A stretch of 7,625 bases of DNA from Aquificaceae bacterium (GTDB lineage: Bacteria; Aquificota; Aquificia; Aquificales; Aquificaceae). The stretch is taken from contig WFYH01000188.1 of assembly GCA_015490215.1 (NCBI GenBank), positions 1 to 7,625 of the forward strand. The letters are read 5' to 3'. Position numbers and translations under genes: made by a program. Below are positions 6,310-7,625 of the stretch, one piece after another; position 1 is the first letter of the stretch; each line of letters starts with the position of its first letter. The notes beneath the pieces were generated by a model that worked only from the letters and a program-made list of their open reading frames with translations, was not told where the DNA came from and did not search any database.

Positions 6310-6941
6310 CGGTCGGATCCCCAGAACCTCTGTTCCTTCCAAGGGTCTCCGAGCATGTGGTAGCCCCTCTCCTCCCAGTAGCCGGGCTTGTCCGTTTCCC
6401 TCAGCTCAATTCCCCAAACGTACTTTGCACTTTTCCAAGCGTACAACCTCGGCACCACCAACCTTAGGGGGTATCCGTGTTCTTTGGGAAGGGTCTCACC
6501 GAACATCTTGTAGGCAAGGATGGTATCCTCACGGGCGAAGTATTCCAAAGGCATGTTGGTGGTATAGCCCTCAAGGCAGTATACGAAGACAAACTTTGCG
6601 CTTTCTTTGGGCTTTACCAGTTTGAGTATCTCCCGTGCGGGCACTCCTTCCCAGCTGATCTCCTTTACGCTCCACCTCGTAACGCAGTGGAAATCCGCCA
6701 CCAGCTCCACCGAGGGAAGTTTCAGAAGCTCCTCGTATGTAAGCTCTATAGGATTTTCTACCTCTCCCCACACTTTGAACCTGTAAGACTCCATATCCCA
6801 ATCGGGAAGATGATCCACTATGTCGTAAACGATGGGATAGGGTATCCAATGCTGACCGGGAGGAAGCCTATCCTTGCGAAGGTTTATAGGGCTGACGATC
6901 TTCTTCATGGCGATGTTGTAATTTAGGACGTAAGGGATCAA
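6297..6941 (-). CDS. sulfite oxidase-like molybdopterin oxidoreductase (YuiH type)
   Basis: The 214-residue protein consists essentially of one oxidoreductase molybdopterin-binding domain. C86 in DFHCVTRWS is the expected molybdenum-ligating cysteine. EHGYPLRLVVPRLYAWKSAKYV (about 154-175) is the cofactor-binding region, and the WEERGYHMLGDPW tail is typical of the small cytoplasmic YuiH-like branch. There is no Tat signal, haem domain or dimerisation domain, so it is shorter than classical sulfite oxidase or MsrP and likely stays in the cytoplasm. Its substrate is unknown. The TTG start at 6941 overlaps the trm1 stop (TTGA), with AAGGA 10 bases upstream. An ATG at 6908 is an alternative, but it lacks a ribosome binding site. 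Coupling to trm1 and bioW shows a shared transcript rather than a shared pathway. Confidence 0.88.
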   Translation of the reverse strand: MIPYVLNYNIAMKKIVSPINLRKDRLPPGQHWIPYPIVYDIVDHLPDWDMESYRFKVWGEVENPIELTYEELLKLPSVELVADFHCVTRWSVKEISWEGVPAREILKLVKPKESAKFVFVYCLEGYTTNMPLEYFAREDTILAYKMFGETLPKEHGYPLRLVVPRLYAWKSAKYVWGIELRETDKPGYWEERGYHMLGDPWKEQRFWGSDRWIL

Positions 6942-7625
6942 CCTTCAAGGATCCTTTTTATCTCACAGGTCTTTTCCAAGACCTCTCGGTGGGGAAGATC
7001 GGTTCTGAAGGCGTCCCCTTCAAAGTGGGTCCTTTTCCCCCCGAAGAACTCAACCACCTTCTTTATCGGAGGTTGGCGGGAAAGCCCAACCCTTTTCGCC
7101 AATTTGGAGAACATGTAAAAGCCCACCGTCTGAAGCTCCGCTTCTTGGGCTATAAGGGATAGGATCTTTTTGGTCTCCTTTGATATGAAGTCAAGATCTT
7201 TGGAGTCCTCCACGACGCTTTCGGTAAACTCCCTGTCCCAGAGTTCACCCAACCACAGGGGACCTACAAGGTTCAGCTTCTCCCCACACAAGGGACACAT
7301 CCTCTTTATCCCGAAGGGGTCACCCACGGGTTCCCTGTTCATACAGTTCTGACAGTAAAGCAGGTAGCCGATCTTTTCAATCAGGGAATCGGTTGCCTTT
7401 GCTCCTCTTTCTTTCTTGAAGAAAAGTTTGAAGTAGTGAAGGTGAGAGTAAGCAAAGAGAGGAATCATGGCTATATCGTGCTGCGCCCCGAGTTCTATAA
7501 CCTTCTTTATGAGTATCCTGATGCCTATTTCGTGTTTGAACTCGTTCCTCAGTGGTCTTGCCCCGTATCTTCTAAGGCACGTCTTAGGATAGGTTCCCGA
7601 AAGGGGAGCCGTATCGGTAGCTGTG
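6938..7625 (-). CDS. trm1: tRNA (guanine26-N2)-dimethyltransferase, 5' end beyond window
   Basis: Trm1 uses S-adenosylmethionine to dimethylate the N2 of G26 in tRNA; the Aquifex enzyme also acts at G27. The visible part is the C-terminal 228 residues. It begins with DTAPLSGTYPKTCLRRYGA, the conserved stretch after the catalytic motif, and continues through FKHEIGIRILIKKVIELGA. The frame is open to the window's right edge, so an apparent ATG at 7468 is internal. The C-terminal domain has a probable zinc site, CQNC and CPLC separated by about 17 residues, then GEKLNLVGPLWLGELWD, a Trm1 hallmark. The SAM-binding half lies outside the window. Trm1 is general in archaea and eukaryotes but rare in bacteria. 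It is the most upstream gene seen of the minus-strand set; its promoter is not in view. Confidence 0.93.
   Translation of the reverse strand, partial: TATDTAPLSGTYPKTCLRRYGARPLRNEFKHEIGIRILIKKVIELGAQHDIAMIPLFAYSHLHYFKLFFKKERGAKATDSLIEKIGYLLYCQNCMNREPVGDPFGIKRMCPLCGEKLNLVGPLWLGELWDREFTESVVEDSKDLDFISKETKKILSLIAQEAELQTVGFYMFSKLAKRVGLSRQPPIKKVVEFFGGKRTHFEGDAFRTDLPHREVLEKTCEIKRILEG

Noticed and set aside
6340..6342. TTG start giving a longer BioW
   Set aside because: It adds 11 residues that do not fit the family. The ATG at 6309 begins just before the conserved RMRAS motif.
7466..7468. ATG at 7468 as start of a small zinc protein
   Set aside because: Clear Trm1 sequence (GTYPKTCLRRYGA) continues upstream in the same frame to the window edge.

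Overview
The window looks like a chromosomal piece of a thermophilic bacterium of the Aquificota (Aquifex, Hydrogenobacter or Thermocrinis type). The reasons are a bacterial Trm1-type tRNA dimethyltransferase (rare in bacteria, known from Aquifex), a DUF1461/TIGR01906 (Lit-like) membrane protein (outside low-GC Gram-positives I recall it mainly from Aquifex), BioW-type biotin synthesis, Lys/Glu-rich proteins, heavy AGG/AGA and ATA codon use, and tightly overlapping genes. The genus is an inference and cannot be fixed by eye.

Layout. (1) Positions 1-2273 (+) hold a very AT-rich gene, cut by the left edge, for a large DUF262 protein (GmrSD/SspE/BrxU-type IDGQQR motif), probably a defence-type accessory gene. 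(2) Positions 2274-2358 hold an imperfect inverted repeat. It runs into an IS4-superfamily insertion sequence at 2345-3430 with 14-bp terminal inverted repeats (13/14 match). Its DDE transposase is broken by one in-frame amber codon at 3019-3021. (3) Positions 3542-4962 (+) hold bioB (biotin synthase), joined by an ATGA overlap to an unrecognised acidic 140-residue protein. (4) Positions 7625-4949 (-) hold four overlapping genes read right to left: trm1 (its 5' part lies beyond the right edge), a YuiH-like molybdopterin oxidoreductase, bioW (pimeloyl-CoA synthetase) and a Lit-like membrane protein. The two sets of genes meet tail to tail and overlap by 14 bp.

How they fit together. BioW activates free pimelate for the first committed step of biotin synthesis and BioB does the last step, so the two ends of one pathway converge here. 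Genes for the middle steps (bioF, bioA, bioD) are not in the window. Trm1, the Mo enzyme and the Lit-like protein have no obvious link to biotin and may share only a transcript. The AT-rich DUF262 gene and the IS look like an acquired segment beside a more GC-rich housekeeping core.

I found no rRNA, tRNA, CRISPR array or riboswitch. The strongest candidates for something new are the unassigned C-terminal half of the DUF262 protein, the bioB-coupled unknown gene, and a Lit-like lipoprotein acyl-transfer enzyme in a presumably diderm thermophile.
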